A stretch of 64,000 nucleotides of DNA. Source: Bacteroidota bacterium. Its GTDB lineage: Bacteria; Bacteroidota; Bacteroidia; Cytophagales; Cyclobacteriaceae. The translations under genes and the position numbers were made by a program. Position 1 is the first letter of the stretch. Each line of letters begins with the position of its first letter. Location: assembly GCA_018267135.1 (NCBI GenBank), contig JAFDZA010000010.1:1-64000 (forward strand). The letters are read 5' to 3'. Positions 8,193-17,175 of this stretch are shown piece by piece. The notes beneath the pieces are model-generated. The model was not told where the DNA came from and did no database searches. It was given only the letters and a program-made list of their open reading frames with translations.

Positions 8193-9191
8193 ATGAAACC
8201 CAAACAAGTTGCCTCAATTGAGCCTATTCAGCGATGTATTTTTGAAACTTCTTTGCTAATAAAACAGGAGCCTGCCCAACTTTTTTCCAAGAATAAGAAA
8301 ATTGTATATGAATTAGCTTGCCCACCCAATGCTCTTCATCAAGGGAAACTTAACTATTCGAGGTGGCATGCGATGGAATTACCCGAATCGGTATCGCTTC
8401 GTGGATTATCGGATAAGGTGATATGCCAGGCCGGATATTATGATTATCTTCCCTCTCCCAGCCCCTCAACATCATTTGAATGGCACCTTAATTTTGCTGA
8501 CCCCGATTTATTTCTGGCGTATGGGAGCGACCTCTTAGCACAAGACGAAATGCAAGTGGCCGAACATCCGGTTCTTGCTTCTCTCAAACAAAAATTAAAT
8601 GCACTTCAAATTGATTCTTCTACGTTGGATGACGATAATCCAACCCCTGTACTTATTAAAGGTGCCGAAAGGCGTTGTTCTCTAAAAACAGAACCGAATG
8701 CTTTTGAGGGGCGTCCATTTGGCCTCTATGGAAATGCGTTTGGTAAGGCATCAGAAGATGCCATCCGAAAGGCTGTTAACATTATTACTCCTCCCACTAT
8801 TACTAATCTGATCTGCATCGCAGCACCCGATGGCGGTGAAGGAAGCTACCAACTTGCCGAAATTATTTACACACTAAAGGCTGCCTACACCGGATTCAAA
8901 GCTGCATTGATGGAATCCGGAACAACTCCGGTAATCATTCACTCGGGCTATTGGGGGTGCGGTGCTTATGGCGGAAACCGTATTTTAATGACGTGGCTAC
9001 AAGCCCTTGCTGCAACCTTTGCCGGGGTAGATCAGCTTATCCTTCATACCGGTGAGCCGGATTTTGGTGAACTTAAAAAGGCATGGTCTTCCATCAACAA
9101 AAATATTGGCGTTAAACCGTTAGCAACAAATGTTTTGCTTGAAAAAATTCTTGCTATGGGGTTTGAGTGGAACGAAGGTGATGGAAATTGA
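8193..9191 (+). CDS. Divergent poly(ADP-ribose) glycohydrolase (PARG)-like protein
   Basis: A 332-residue protein without signal peptide or membrane segment. Two parts resemble the PARG catalytic macrodomain. One is NFADPDLFLAYGSDLLAQDE (100-119), which lines up with the DFAN...GGG...QEE loop. The other is SGYWGCGAYGGN (251-262) followed by a Leu/Ala-rich helix (LQALAATFAG), which lines up with the TGNWGCGAFGGD motif of PARG. The second acidic residue of QEE, the catalytic Glu in PARG, is kept (Gln117-Asp118-Glu119). The GGG that contacts the ligand is not. It may remove ADP-ribose from a protein or nucleic acid, or bind a related nucleotide. The match was made by eye and needs a profile search. 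Confidence 0.6.
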   Translation: MKPKQVASIEPIQRCIFETSLLIKQEPAQLFSKNKKIVYELACPPNALHQGKLNYSRWHAMELPESVSLRGLSDKVICQAGYYDYLPSPSPSTSFEWHLNFADPDLFLAYGSDLLAQDEMQVAEHPVLASLKQKLNALQIDSSTLDDDNPTPVLIKGAERRCSLKTEPNAFEGRPFGLYGNAFGKASEDAIRKAVNIITPPTITNLICIAAPDGGEGSYQLAEIIYTLKAAYTGFKAALMESGTTPVIIHSGYWGCGAYGGNRILMTWLQALAATFAGVDQLILHTGEPDFGELKKAWSSINKNIGVKPLATNVLLEKILAMGFEWNEGDGN

Positions 9192-9225
9192 AGTGAAAAT
9201 TTAAAGAGGTAACCTCCGTAGTTTC

Positions 9226-11061
9226 TTACTCTACCGTAACACTTTTAGCCAAATTTCTGGGCTGATCTACGTTGCAGCCGCGCATCACGGCAATGTGGTA
9301 CGAAAGCAGTTGCAACGGAATAACCGATACCATGGGCATGAGCGGATCGAGTGTGGCGGGCACTTCAATTACAAACTCACTCATTTTAGGTATGAGCGTA
9401 TCGCCTTCGGTAACAATGGATATCACCCGGCCTTTGCGGGCCTTCACTTCCTGGATATTAGAAACTACTTTTTCGTATGAAGCATCTTTCGTAGCAATAA
9501 AAACCACCGGCATTTCTTCATCAATCAGTGCAATGGGGCCGTGCTTCATTTCGGCAGCCGGGTATCCTTCGGCATGGATATACGAAATCTCTTTCAACTT
9601 CAATGCACCTTCCAATGCTACCGGGAAATTATACCCACGGCCGAGGTAAATAAAATTACGGGCCTTTTTAAATTCGTCAGCAATGGTTTGAATCTGAGCA
9701 TTCATCTTTAACACCTGTTCTACTTTAGCCGGAATGTTTTCCATCTCCACCAAAAGCTCGTGAAATTTTTGCTCGGTTATGGTTCCTTTTTTTTGAGCCA
9801 CGATCAGGGCAATCATATTCAGCACGGTTAGCTGTGCTGTAAATGCTTTCGTACTGGCCACGCCAATTTCTGGTCCCGCATGGGTGTAGGCACCTGCATG
9901 AGTGGCCCGCGGAATAGACGAGCCCACCACATTACATACACCAAAAATAATAGCTCCTTTTGCTTTTGCCATTTCAATGGCGGCCAGCGTATCGGCTGTT
10001 TCACCGGATTGCGATACAGCAATGACCACATCGCCCTCGCGAATTACCGGATTGCGATATCGAAACTCCGAGGCATACTCCACCTCTACGGGGATGCGGC
10101 AAAATTCTTCAAAAAAATATTCGGCTACTAACCCTGCATGCCAGGAGGTGCCGCATGCCACAATCAATATGCGATCGGCATTCACTAGTTTATTAACATA
10201 TTCGCGCAAGCCCCCCAATACTAAGCGGCCGGTATGGGTATCAAGTCTTCCCCGCATACAGTCGCGGATGGAGCGCGGCTGTTCAAAAATTTCTTTCAGC
10301 ATAAAATGCTCATAGCCGCCCTTTTCAATAGCCTCCAATTCGAGGTCTATGGTTTGTATGTAAGGGGTTAGCGGCAAGTTTGCCGTATTTTTAATTTTTA
10401 ATTCGCCCCGGTTTATTACCGCAATTTCCTGATCGTTGAGGTAAACCACTTCGTTGGTGTACTCTATAATCGGAGTGGCATCAGAGGCCATAAAAAATTC
10501 ATTTTTGCCTACTCCCACCACCAGCGGGCTTCCTTTCCGTGCCGCAATGAGTAAGTCTGGTTCGGTTAACGACATCACTACGATGGCATAAGCCCCCACT
10601 ACTTTAGTTAAAGCCAGGCGCACGGCCTCATCGAGCGGGCAGTTTTCTTTTTCCTGAATATCCTCAATGAAATGGATAAATACTTCTGTATCTGTTTCAC
10701 TGGCAAACCGATGACCTTTGCGAAGCAAATCTTGTTTGAGTGAACTGTAGTTTTCTATAATGCCATTGTGGATAATAGCCAATTTTTTAGTAGCAGAGTA
10801 ATGTGGATGGGCATTTTCATCATTGGGTTCGCCATGAGTGGCCCAGCGGGTGTGCCCCATACCAATGTGACTATCCAGGTTTTGACCGTGAATGAAATTT
10901 TCCAGTTCTGATACCTTTCCTTTCTTTTTGTAAATATTCAGCCCGCCATTCAGCAGCGCGATGCCGGCACTGTCGTACCCACGATACTCCAATCGTTTCA
11001 ATCCTTTAATAATTATATCGCTGGCTTTCCGGTGCCCCACGTAAGCTACTATTCCACACAT
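9226..11061 (-). CDS. glmS: Glutamine--fructose-6-phosphate aminotransferase (isomerizing)
   Basis: A 611-residue enzyme making glucosamine-6-phosphate from fructose-6-phosphate and glutamine, the first step toward UDP-GlcNAc for peptidoglycan and LPS. The N-terminal nucleophile Cys2 is in place (MCGIVAYVG). The glutaminase domain holds GHTRWATHG, and two SIS isomerase domains follow (about 285-425 and 455-600, with ACGTSWHA and SQSGETADT). The C-terminus NLAKSVTVE is typical of the family. The length is normal. It lies downstream of the GlgA-like gene on the same strand, but a terminator (11091-11121) separates them. I saw no glmS ribozyme in the 81-nt leader. Confidence 0.97.
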   Translation of the reverse strand: MCGIVAYVGHRKASDIIIKGLKRLEYRGYDSAGIALLNGGLNIYKKKGKVSELENFIHGQNLDSHIGMGHTRWATHGEPNDENAHPHYSATKKLAIIHNGIIENYSSLKQDLLRKGHRFASETDTEVFIHFIEDIQEKENCPLDEAVRLALTKVVGAYAIVVMSLTEPDLLIAARKGSPLVVGVGKNEFFMASDATPIIEYTNEVVYLNDQEIAVINRGELKIKNTANLPLTPYIQTIDLELEAIEKGGYEHFMLKEIFEQPRSIRDCMRGRLDTHTGRLVLGGLREYVNKLVNADRILIVACGTSWHAGLVAEYFFEEFCRIPVEVEYASEFRYRNPVIREGDVVIAVSQSGETADTLAAIEMAKAKGAIIFGVCNVVGSSIPRATHAGAYTHAGPEIGVASTKAFTAQLTVLNMIALIVAQKKGTITEQKFHELLVEMENIPAKVEQVLKMNAQIQTIADEFKKARNFIYLGRGYNFPVALEGALKLKEISYIHAEGYPAAEMKHGPIALIDEEMPVVFIATKDASYEKVVSNIQEVKARKGRVISIVTEGDTLIPKMSEFVIEVPATLDPLMPMVSVIPLQLLSYHIAVMRGCNVDQPRNLAKSVTVE

Positions 11062-11090
11062 ATCCTTTTATTTAAAAATCAAAAATAAAA

Positions 11091-11121
11091 AAAGTCAGGT
11101 AAAGAAATCCTACCTGACTTT
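11091..11121 (-). terminator. Rho-independent terminator of the GlgA-like gene
   Basis: A perfect 11-bp inverted repeat (AAAGTCAGGTA / TACCTGACTTT) with a 9-nt loop begins 21 nt after the GlgA-like stop. Read on the minus strand it is followed by a T-rich run. Its core, GTCAGGT...ACCTGAC, is the same as that of the palindromes flanking the RAYT transposase at 30.9-31.5 kb. Confidence 0.8.
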
Positions 11122-11142
11122 GTTGTTTTGTGGTCTGATGTC

Positions 11143-11946
11143 TTATCCTGCCAACTCGGTATAGAGATTATAAAATTCTTCGGTATAGTCTTCCGACTTT
11201 TCGATATTGGCAATTTTTTTCTCTTTTATTTTTTTCACCAATCCCTCCAATTTTTTACCATCGCCAGCTACGTTTACTACATCGGCCCATTGGGCGCCTA
11301 ATTTTATAAACCCTTCGTAATCGCCCGACTTTAAGTGTCCCAGCATGTTGTCTTCAATATCCAGCATGCGTACTTTACCCATCAGGTCGCCTTTAAATTT
11401 GTGAGAGAAACTGTTGTTATAGATTGTAAAAACGGTTTTAGAGTTTTTAAACAATGGATCATTTTTGTAGGTGGATTTCAAGTACAATGGAATGAAACTG
11501 GTAATCCAGTCATTACAATGAACAATATCAGGACCCCAGCCTAATTTGCGCACGGTTTCAATCACGCCTTTGCAAAAGAAGATCGCCCGCTCATCATTGT
11601 CTTCAAAGAAACGATTTTCTTTATCGTGAAAAACAGACTTGCGATGAAAGTAATCTTCATTGTCAATAAAATAGACTTGCAGCTTGGCATTGGGAATTGA
11701 CGCTACTTTAATGATCAGCGGTTTTTCTTCATCGCCCACGGCAATGTTGATACCTGAAAGCCTAACTACTTCATGCAATCGGTTTTTCCGTTCGTTAATC
11801 AGCCCGAACCTCGGCACTAATATGCGAATCTCCATTCCTCGTTCTTGCATAGCCTGGGGTAATTTGCGTACAAACTCGGCCACTTCCGTAGTCTGAAGGA
11901 ATGGATTGATTTCGCTGGCTACGTAAAGGATGCGGATTTTAGACAT
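11143..11946 (-). CDS. GlgA-like half-length glycogen/starch synthase homologue
   Basis: A 267-residue protein matching only the N-terminal Rossmann half of GT5 glycogen synthases (ILYVASEINPF at the start, DIVHCNDW for the D-x-x-H-x-x-D/N-W segment). Full GlgA has about 480 residues. The C-terminal nucleotide-sugar domain is absent, and the ADP-glucose motif KTGGLADV near the start reads QTTEVAEF. It is therefore unlikely to be an active synthase alone. Such short forms are, from memory, common in Bacteroidota, so it may be a regulator or scaffold rather than a fragment. It is divergent from panC. The active candidate for glycogen synthesis in this window is the GT3 enzyme at 57.8-59.6 kb. 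Confidence 0.8.
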   Translation of the reverse strand: MSKIRILYVASEINPFLQTTEVAEFVRKLPQAMQERGMEIRILVPRFGLINERKNRLHEVVRLSGINIAVGDEEKPLIIKVASIPNAKLQVYFIDNEDYFHRKSVFHDKENRFFEDNDERAIFFCKGVIETVRKLGWGPDIVHCNDWITSFIPLYLKSTYKNDPLFKNSKTVFTIYNNSFSHKFKGDLMGKVRMLDIEDNMLGHLKSGDYEGFIKLGAQWADVVNVAGDGKKLEGLVKKIKEKKIANIEKSEDYTEEFYNLYTELAG

Positions 11947-11982
11947 ATCAGTTGATTTTATTTAGTCAAAGAAAACGGGAAG

Positions 11983-12013
11983 CAAAGGTACGGAAAATAT
12001 AGCCTTTTATCAA
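11983..12013 (-). promoter_or_regulatory. Promoter of the GlgA-like gene
   Basis: On the minus strand: TTG (12013-12011), a 20-nt spacer, then TACCTTTG (11990-11983), an exact match to the -7 consensus TANNTTTG. The start codon is at 11946, giving a leader of about 30 nt. Confidence 0.55.
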
Positions 12014-12035
12014 CATTACCTTAAAACAATAGGGC

Positions 12036-12043
12036 TATATTTG
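12036..12043 (+). promoter_or_regulatory. -7 box of the panC promoter
   Basis: TATATTTG matches TANNTTTG exactly, 24 nt upstream of the panC start. No clear -33 box was seen. It is back to back with the GlgA-like promoter. Confidence 0.45.
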
Positions 12044-12067
12044 CGCCCTTTCGTGCCAGCCTAAAAC

Positions 12068-12907
12068 ATGGAAATTTTTAAAGAAATAGCACCTTTAAAG
12101 GCTTTTCTGAAAGAAAAAGCTACCTCTGCGGTGGGCTTGGTCCCTACTATGGGTGCCCTGCATGCGGGGCATTTGTCGCTTATCGAAGCATCAAAAAAGG
12201 AAAATACACTTACAGTTTGCTCTGTCTTTGTAAACCCGGCACAATTTAATAACCCACTGGATCTGGAAAAATATCCCCGCACCTGGGAGCCAGATTGCCG
12301 CCTGCTGGCCAATGCCGGCTGCGATGTTGTATTCGCCCCGGAAGTCAGCACGATGTATGAGCAAGAATCCATCGTAACGTTTGATTTCGGCACGCTGGAT
12401 AAAATTCTCGAAGGCCAATTCAGGCCGGGCCATTTTAGCGGGGTGGCTTTAGTGGTATCTAAATTATTTCATATCGTAAATCCTACCACCGCCTATTTTG
12501 GGCAAAAAGATTTTCAGCAATTTAAAATTATTGAAAAACTGGTGGCCGAACTTAAATTTAATCTGACATTGAAACGGATGCCGATTATCCGCGAAGCTGA
12601 TGGATTGGCTATGTCATCAAGAAACCGGAGGCTGAATGAGGCTGAGCGGGTTCATGCGGCTCTTTTGTATCGCTCGCTTTGCGAAGCAAAAAAATTACTC
12701 CTTCGCGGGGAAAAAATAGAAAATGTAAAAGAAGTCGTTCATAAAAACTTTGATGCTCTGGCTCACTTAAAGTTGGAGTACTTTGAATGGGCTGATACCG
12801 AAAACTTAATGCCGGCCAACTCCGTTTCAGCCAACACGGTTCTTTTAATAGCTGCCTATGTGGGAGAAGTAAGATTAATTGATAATTTATTGATGCATGC
12901 GAATTGA
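12068..12907 (+). CDS. panC: Pantothenate synthetase
   Basis: A 279-residue cytosolic enzyme that joins pantoate and beta-alanine with ATP to give pantothenate, the precursor of CoA. The class-I-ligase-like nucleotide motif is [10 protein letters not shown] (26-35, H-A-G-H at 32-35) and the second motif is [17 protein letters not shown] is the usual family signature. The length is normal. panD begins inside its 3' end (11-nt overlap), so the two final steps of the pathway are translationally coupled. Confidence 0.97.
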   Translation: MEIFKEIAPLKAFLKEKATSAVGLVPTMGALHAGHLSLIEASKKENTLTVCSVFVNPAQFNNPLDLEKYPRTWEPDCRLLANAGCDVVFAPEVSTMYEQESIVTFDFGTLDKILEGQFRPGHFSGVALVVSKLFHIVNPTTAYFGQKDFQQFKIIEKLVAELKFNLTLKRMPIIREADGLAMSSRNRRLNEAERVHAALLYRSLCEAKKLLLRGEKIENVKEVVHKNFDALAHLKLEYFEWADTENLMPANSVSANTVLLIAAYVGEVRLIDNLLMHAN

Positions 12908-13244
12908 CGTTCTAAAATCAAAAATACACCGCGTAAAAATTACCCAAGCTGAATTACATTATGTGGGGAGCATCACGATAGATGAAGCGTTGATGGAAGC
13001 TGCCAACCTGATTGAGGGAGAGAAAGTGCAGATCGTAAATATTAATAATGGAGAGCGCCTGGAAACCTACGTCATCCGGGGTGAACGCAACAGTGGCACG
13101 GTTTGCCTGAATGGCCCGGCTGCCCGCAAAGCGCAGGTGGGCGATGTGGTGATTGTTATCTCCTATGCTTCGATGGAGTGGGAGGAGGCCAAGAAATTTA
13201 AGCCAGCTCTTGTATTCCCAACCCCTGATAATACCCTGGTCTGA
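12897..13244 (+). CDS. panD: Aspartate 1-decarboxylase precursor
   Basis: A 115-residue pyruvoyl enzyme giving beta-alanine from aspartate for PanC. The self-cleavage site Gly24-Ser25 (YVGS) is in place; Ser25 becomes the pyruvoyl cofactor. Lys9 and the [12 protein letters not shown] segment are as in the family. It overlaps panC by 11 nt, and its stop TGA overlaps the next start (TGATG). Confidence 0.96.
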   Translation: MRIDVLKSKIHRVKITQAELHYVGSITIDEALMEAANLIEGEKVQIVNINNGERLETYVIRGERNSGTVCLNGPAARKAQVGDVVIVISYASMEWEEAKKFKPALVFPTPDNTLV

Positions 13245-14227
13245 TGCAAAAACTAAAATCCGTCACACGCTATGGGCTAATGATTGGGGTTACCGGTTTA
13301 TTGCTGTGGCTTTCTTTGCGTGGGCTGCAAGTAGCAGGCGAGAGCAAGTTCGATTACCTTTGGCGAGCGTGGTTAAAAAGTAACAAAATATATTTGTGGC
13401 TAATGGCTTTTGTAGCCGTCATCAGCCATGTGCTGCGTGCGCTGCGCTGGAGAATGCTGCTGGTGCCCACCGGGCATATAGTGAAAACAACCAATAGTTT
13501 TTGGGCACTGATGACCGGCTACCTTGTAAACTTGGCCGTGCCCCGGGGCGGAGAAGTATCGCGGTGCTATTCTCTCTATCAACTGGAAAAAACCCCGGTA
13601 GAAATTTCTTTTGGCACCGTAGTAACCGAACGCATTGCCGATGTCGTGTGCCTGCTTGTGCTGATCGTTTTCTCCTTCTACTTGGAATGGGAAAAACTAA
13701 AAAACTTTTTAGATACGCTGCCCTTTTCTTCAAAAAATGTTTCGGTGCCTTGGTGGTTTTGGGCGGCAGCGGTTTTGGGAATTTTATTTTTTCTGGTTCT
13801 CTTCATTTTAAGGAAGAATGAGAAGCTGCAAAAAGTGATTATCGGATTTAAAGGTGGATTGTTATCCGTTTTTCAACTCAAGAACAAATGGCTATTTGTA
13901 TTTTATTCGGTTGCCATTTGGGCGCTGTATTTTCTGATGAGTTACCTGGTACTGATGGCTTTTCCGGAAACGAACCATCTGGGGTTTCGGGCTGTTGTTA
14001 CTTTGTTTGCGGTAGGCTCCATTGCCATGGCCGCCCCCCTGCCCGGAGGTACGGGTTCTTACCATGTGTTGGTGCCATTGGCGCTTACTTCGTTGTACCA
14101 GATTACCCAAGCCGATGCCGTAGCGTTTGTCTTTGTATTTCACGCCTGGCAAACGCTGCTGATGATTGTATTGGGGGTAATCAGTTTTGTGGTCAGCAAC
14201 ACAATTGCGGCAAAAAGGAAAAGCTGA
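13244..14227 (+). CDS. YbhN/AglD-type integral membrane protein (LPG synthase TM region family)
   Basis: A 327-residue protein with about eight hydrophobic segments. It carries family features: LRALRWRMLL after the second segment, VPRGGEVSRCY and the late motif APLPGGTGSYH. It belongs to the flippase-like domain family (lysylphosphatidylglycerol synthase membrane region, UPF0104). Members are proposed to move lipids or lipid-linked molecules; none of the catalytic synthase domain is present. Its start overlaps the panD stop, so it is co-transcribed with panCD, but no functional link to pantothenate is known to me. Confidence 0.85.
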   Translation: MQKLKSVTRYGLMIGVTGLLLWLSLRGLQVAGESKFDYLWRAWLKSNKIYLWLMAFVAVISHVLRALRWRMLLVPTGHIVKTTNSFWALMTGYLVNLAVPRGGEVSRCYSLYQLEKTPVEISFGTVVTERIADVVCLLVLIVFSFYLEWEKLKNFLDTLPFSSKNVSVPWWFWAAAVLGILFFLVLFILRKNEKLQKVIIGFKGGLLSVFQLKNKWLFVFYSVAIWALYFLMSYLVLMAFPETNHLGFRAVVTLFAVGSIAMAAPLPGGTGSYHVLVPLALTSLYQITQADAVAFVFVFHAWQTLLMIVLGVISFVVSNTIAAKRKS

Positions 14228-14273
14228 TTATTTTTCTCTGGTTGCCAAATCTCTGAGGCAAACTATATCGTAT

Positions 14274-15299
14274 TTAATCAAACAAGCCTTGTGTCTTGGG
14301 CTTCGGTATTTTCAGATGGTTGTAAGCACGCTCCGTAGCTTCGCGCCCGCGCGAGGTGCGCTTAATGTACCCTTCCTGAATTAAAAACGGTTCATATACT
14401 TCTTCAATGGTTTCGGCCTCCTCCGCCACAGCTGTAGCAATGGTGGTTAGCCCTACCGGTCCTCCTTTAAATTTTCCGATAATCGTACTGAGAATACGAT
14501 TATCCATTTCATCGAGCCCGTTTTCATCCACATCCAATGCCTTCAGAGCCAGCTGGGCGATGGGTTTGGTAATGGTTCCGTTTCCTTTGATCTGGGCAAA
14601 ATCGCGGGTGCGCCTCAATAAATTATTGGCAATGCGCGGAGTACCCCGGCTGCGCCTGGCTATTTCAAAAGCGGCATCTGCCTCTATTGTAGTATTTAAA
14701 ATGGCCGAAGACCGTTTTACAATTTTAGTCAGCAGTGGCGAATCGTAATATTCTAACCGGGCATTGATGCCAAACCGGGCACGCAAGGGTGATGTCAGCA
14801 ATCCGGCTCGGGTGGTGGCGCCTATCAACGTAAACGGATTTAAGCCGATCTGTACCGAGCGTGCATTGGGGCCACTGTCGAGCATGATGTCGATGCGGAA
14901 ATCTTCCATGGCCGAGTACAGGTATTCTTCTACGATCGGATTGAGCCGGTGTATCTCATCTATAAACAGCACATCGTGCGATTCCAGATTGGTGAGCAGC
15001 CCCGCCAGGTCGCTGGGCTTGTCGAGCACCGGGCCTGATGTAATCTTTATATTCGATCCTAACTCATTAGCAATAATAAAAGAGAGCGTGGTTTTGCCTA
15101 AACCCGGAGGGCCATGCAGCAGCACATGATCTAACGGCTCGCTGCGCTGTTTGGCGGCCATTACAAACACCTTTATATTATCTGTTACTTTTTGCTGGCC
15201 TGTAAAATCATCAAATGAAAGCGGGCGCAGGGCACGTTCCACTTCTTTCTCGCCTGCATCGAGGTTTTCGTTGTCGCCTTTTAAATAATCTTCTCGCAT
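14274..15299 (-). CDS. ruvB: Holliday junction branch migration helicase subunit
   Basis: A 341-residue AAA+ motor that drives branch migration with RuvA. Walker A is [11 protein letters not shown], Walker [12 protein letters not shown] and sensor 1 [18 protein letters not shown] (signature with Arg finger). A C-terminal winged helix follows ([17 protein letters not shown]). The start at 15299 (MREDYLKG) gives the normal family length. An in-frame Met at 15401 would add 34 residues unlike RuvB and would overlap the divergent promoter and gene, so it was rejected. The divergent neighbour starts 77 nt away. Confidence 0.97.
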   Translation of the reverse strand: MREDYLKGDNENLDAGEKEVERALRPLSFDDFTGQQKVTDNIKVFVMAAKQRSEPLDHVLLHGPPGLGKTTLSFIIANELGSNIKITSGPVLDKPSDLAGLLTNLESHDVLFIDEIHRLNPIVEEYLYSAMEDFRIDIMLDSGPNARSVQIGLNPFTLIGATTRAGLLTSPLRARFGINARLEYYDSPLLTKIVKRSSAILNTTIEADAAFEIARRSRGTPRIANNLLRRTRDFAQIKGNGTITKPIAQLALKALDVDENGLDEMDNRILSTIIGKFKGGPVGLTTIATAVAEEAETIEEVYEPFLIQEGYIKRTSRGREATERAYNHLKIPKPKTQGLFD

Positions 15300-15337
15300 A
15301 AAATTGAGTTCAAAGATAGATAATAGTTGAGCAATCC

Positions 15338-15369
15338 CTTGTGCCAGCAAAATGACTGGTCTATCTTTA
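15338..15369 (+). promoter_or_regulatory. Promoter of the hemerythrin-like gene
   Basis: CTTG (15338-15341), a 20-nt spacer, then TATCTTTA (15362-15369), one mismatch from TANNTTTG. It lies 6 nt before the ATG at 15376, which rules out the upstream in-frame ATG at 15352 as the start. Confidence 0.5.
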
Positions 15370-15375
15370 CTTTTT

Positions 15376-16134
15376 ATGGAAGCCGATGATTTATTGAACA
15401 AGCCTCTCTATGAACTGGTCAATCAGGATCATCTGCTGGCTCGTGCTCTTTATGCGTTAGGCATTCCATTTTACGAGTATCCCAACCAAACGCTGGATGA
15501 TGTTTGCCGGAAAAAGGGAATTGCCACGGAAAAAGTTGTTCAGGGATTGCGCCTTTCCAAAGAGCAATACCCGGAAGACGAACTGCCGTTGTTCTCTTAC
15601 CAAATTGATCTGATTATAGAATACCTCCGGCATGCACACTATCTCTTCATCAAACATAAGCTGCCCTTCATTAACCGGCTCATTCAAAATTTTAAGGCAG
15701 AGCACCCGGCTTATGAAACGATCGAAAAAGATTTAAAAATTTTATTTCCTCTCTTCATGGAAGACTTTATCCGGCATATCTATGATGAAGAAGATACGCT
15801 GTTCCGCTACATTCAATCGCTGGAGCGGGCCGTTGGCGGAAACTATCACCCGGCCCGCCTCTATTATGCCATGGAAAAATCGTCTCTTCAGCAATGCGCG
15901 CTGGAACATGAGGTGCATGATGATGAGATGCAGGGCATACGGAAGATTACGCAAGATTATTTTTTAACCAAAGATGCCCCGGTGCATGTTAAAATTATTT
16001 TTGCCGAACTGCTGGAATTTGAAAAAAACCTGAAAGCCCACGCACGCATAGAAAACGAAATCCTTTTTCCGAAAGCCCTGCTGCTGGAAAGCCGGGTTAA
16101 AATAGAACTTTCAGAAAAAATAAAATGGAACTAA
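15376..16134 (+). CDS. Hemerythrin-like di-iron protein related to RIC/YtfE
   Basis: A 252-residue protein with a ScdA_N/DUF542-like N-domain (about 1-60) followed by a hemerythrin-like four-helix bundle carrying spaced His and Glu ligands ([35 protein letters not shown]). RIC proteins repair iron-sulfur clusters after nitric oxide or oxidative damage. The N-domain lacks the usual CCGG motif: the place reads [13 protein letters not shown] (about 32-44). Repair chemistry depending on those Cys residues may be lost, leaving an oxygen/NO-binding or iron-storage role. It is the first gene of a run with ruvX, def and an aminotransferase. Confidence 0.75.
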   Translation: MEADDLLNKPLYELVNQDHLLARALYALGIPFYEYPNQTLDDVCRKKGIATEKVVQGLRLSKEQYPEDELPLFSYQIDLIIEYLRHAHYLFIKHKLPFINRLIQNFKAEHPAYETIEKDLKILFPLFMEDFIRHIYDEEDTLFRYIQSLERAVGGNYHPARLYYAMEKSSLQQCALEHEVHDDEMQGIRKITQDYFLTKDAPVHVKIIFAELLEFEKNLKAHARIENEILFPKALLLESRVKIELSEKIKWN

Positions 16135-16146
16135 CCGGCCCGATTC

Positions 16147-16578
16147 ATGCCGCGTATTATAGCGATTGACTATGGCACCAAACGAACCGGCCTGGCCGTA
16201 ACGGATCCCCTGCAAATTATTGCCACCGCACTGGATACCGTTGATTCCGCTCAACTTATTCCTTATTTAAAAAGCTATTTTGAAAAAGAAGCCGTTAGCG
16301 AAGCCGTTATTGGTATGCCCAAAAAACTGGATAACACAGACTCCTCCAACGCGGCAGCCGTTCGGAGTTTCATCGCACAGTTTAAAAAAACATTCTCTCA
16401 GATGCCCCTCCATGAGGCTGATGAACGTTTTACCTCCTCTATGGCACAACAAGCTATGATAATAGGCGGCATGAAAAAAAAAGACCGCCAGGTAAAAGGC
16501 CATGTGGATAAAATAAGTGCCGTATTAATTTTGCAAGACTTTCTGCAAGCCAAGAGCCGGGGTATCTCCTCTTCATAA
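16147..16578 (+). CDS. ruvX: Putative pre-16S rRNA nuclease / RuvX (YqgF) family
   Basis: A 143-residue RNase H-like protein. The opening IIAIDYGTKRTGLAVTD holds the first catalytic Asp. VIGMPKKLD, DERFTSS (second acidic site) and a C-terminal DKISAVLILQDFL (third Asp) are as in the family. YqgF is needed for 16S rRNA 5'-end maturation in E. coli and was earlier called a Holliday junction resolvase. It starts 12 nt after the hemerythrin-like gene and 42 nt before def. Confidence 0.93.
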   Translation: MPRIIAIDYGTKRTGLAVTDPLQIIATALDTVDSAQLIPYLKSYFEKEAVSEAVIGMPKKLDNTDSSNAAAVRSFIAQFKKTFSQMPLHEADERFTSSMAQQAMIIGGMKKKDRQVKGHVDKISAVLILQDFLQAKSRGISSS

Positions 16579-16620
16579 GTCGTTCGCCTTCCTTATTTTT
16601 GTATTTTATTTTTTTAATAT

Positions 16621-17175
16621 ATGATTTACCCGATTGTAATGTATGGCGACCCGGTGCTGCGCAAAAAGGCGAAAGACCTTGAGAAAGGAACCGACTTAAC
16701 CAAGTTGGTAAACGATATGTTTGAAACGATGCATGCCGCCAAGGGAATCGGGCTGGCTGCTCCGCAGATCGGCCAAAGCATTCGTTTGTTTATAGTGGAC
16801 GGCACTACGCTGGAGGATGAACCCGATCTAAAAGATTTTAAAAAAACATTTGTAAATCCCATCATGCTGGATGAGCACGGCTTACCCTGGCCATTTGAAG
16901 AAGGATGCTTGAGCATTCCTAACATTCGCGAAGAAGTAGAGCGCCCCGAAAAACTTCGGATCCAATATTTTGATGAAAACTGGAATCCTTTTGAAGAGGA
17001 GTTTAGCGGCATGAAAGCCCGCATCATTCAGCACGAGTACGATCACATTGAAGGAAAATTATTTATTGATTATTTGTCGCCTTTAAAAAAACGCACCCTC
17101 AAAGGGAAACTGGCCAACATCAGCCGGGGCGATGTAGATACCGAATATCGTATTTTGGCTCCGCTGAAAAAATAA
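16621..17175 (+). CDS. def: Peptide deformylase
   Basis: A 184-residue metalloenzyme removing the N-formyl group from nascent proteins. All three motifs are present: GIGLAAPQIGQ (motif 1), EEGCLSIP (motif 2, metal-binding Cys) and QHEYDHIEG (motif 3, HExxH). The length fits class I bacterial deformylases. Its stop overlaps the next start (TAATG), so it is translationally coupled to the aminotransferase gene. Confidence 0.97.
   Translation: MIYPIVMYGDPVLRKKAKDLEKGTDLTKLVNDMFETMHAAKGIGLAAPQIGQSIRLFIVDGTTLEDEPDLKDFKKTFVNPIMLDEHGLPWPFEEGCLSIPNIREEVERPEKLRIQYFDENWNPFEEEFSGMKARIIQHEYDHIEGKLFIDYLSPLKKRTLKGKLANISRGDVDTEYRILAPLKK

Noticed and set aside
11062..11142. glmS ribozyme in the glmS leader
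   Set aside because: Only 81 nt lie between the two genes, occupied by a simple terminator; no ribozyme core was seen.
15299..15401. Longer RuvB start at 15401
   Set aside because: It adds 34 residues foreign to RuvB and covers the promoter and start of the divergent gene.
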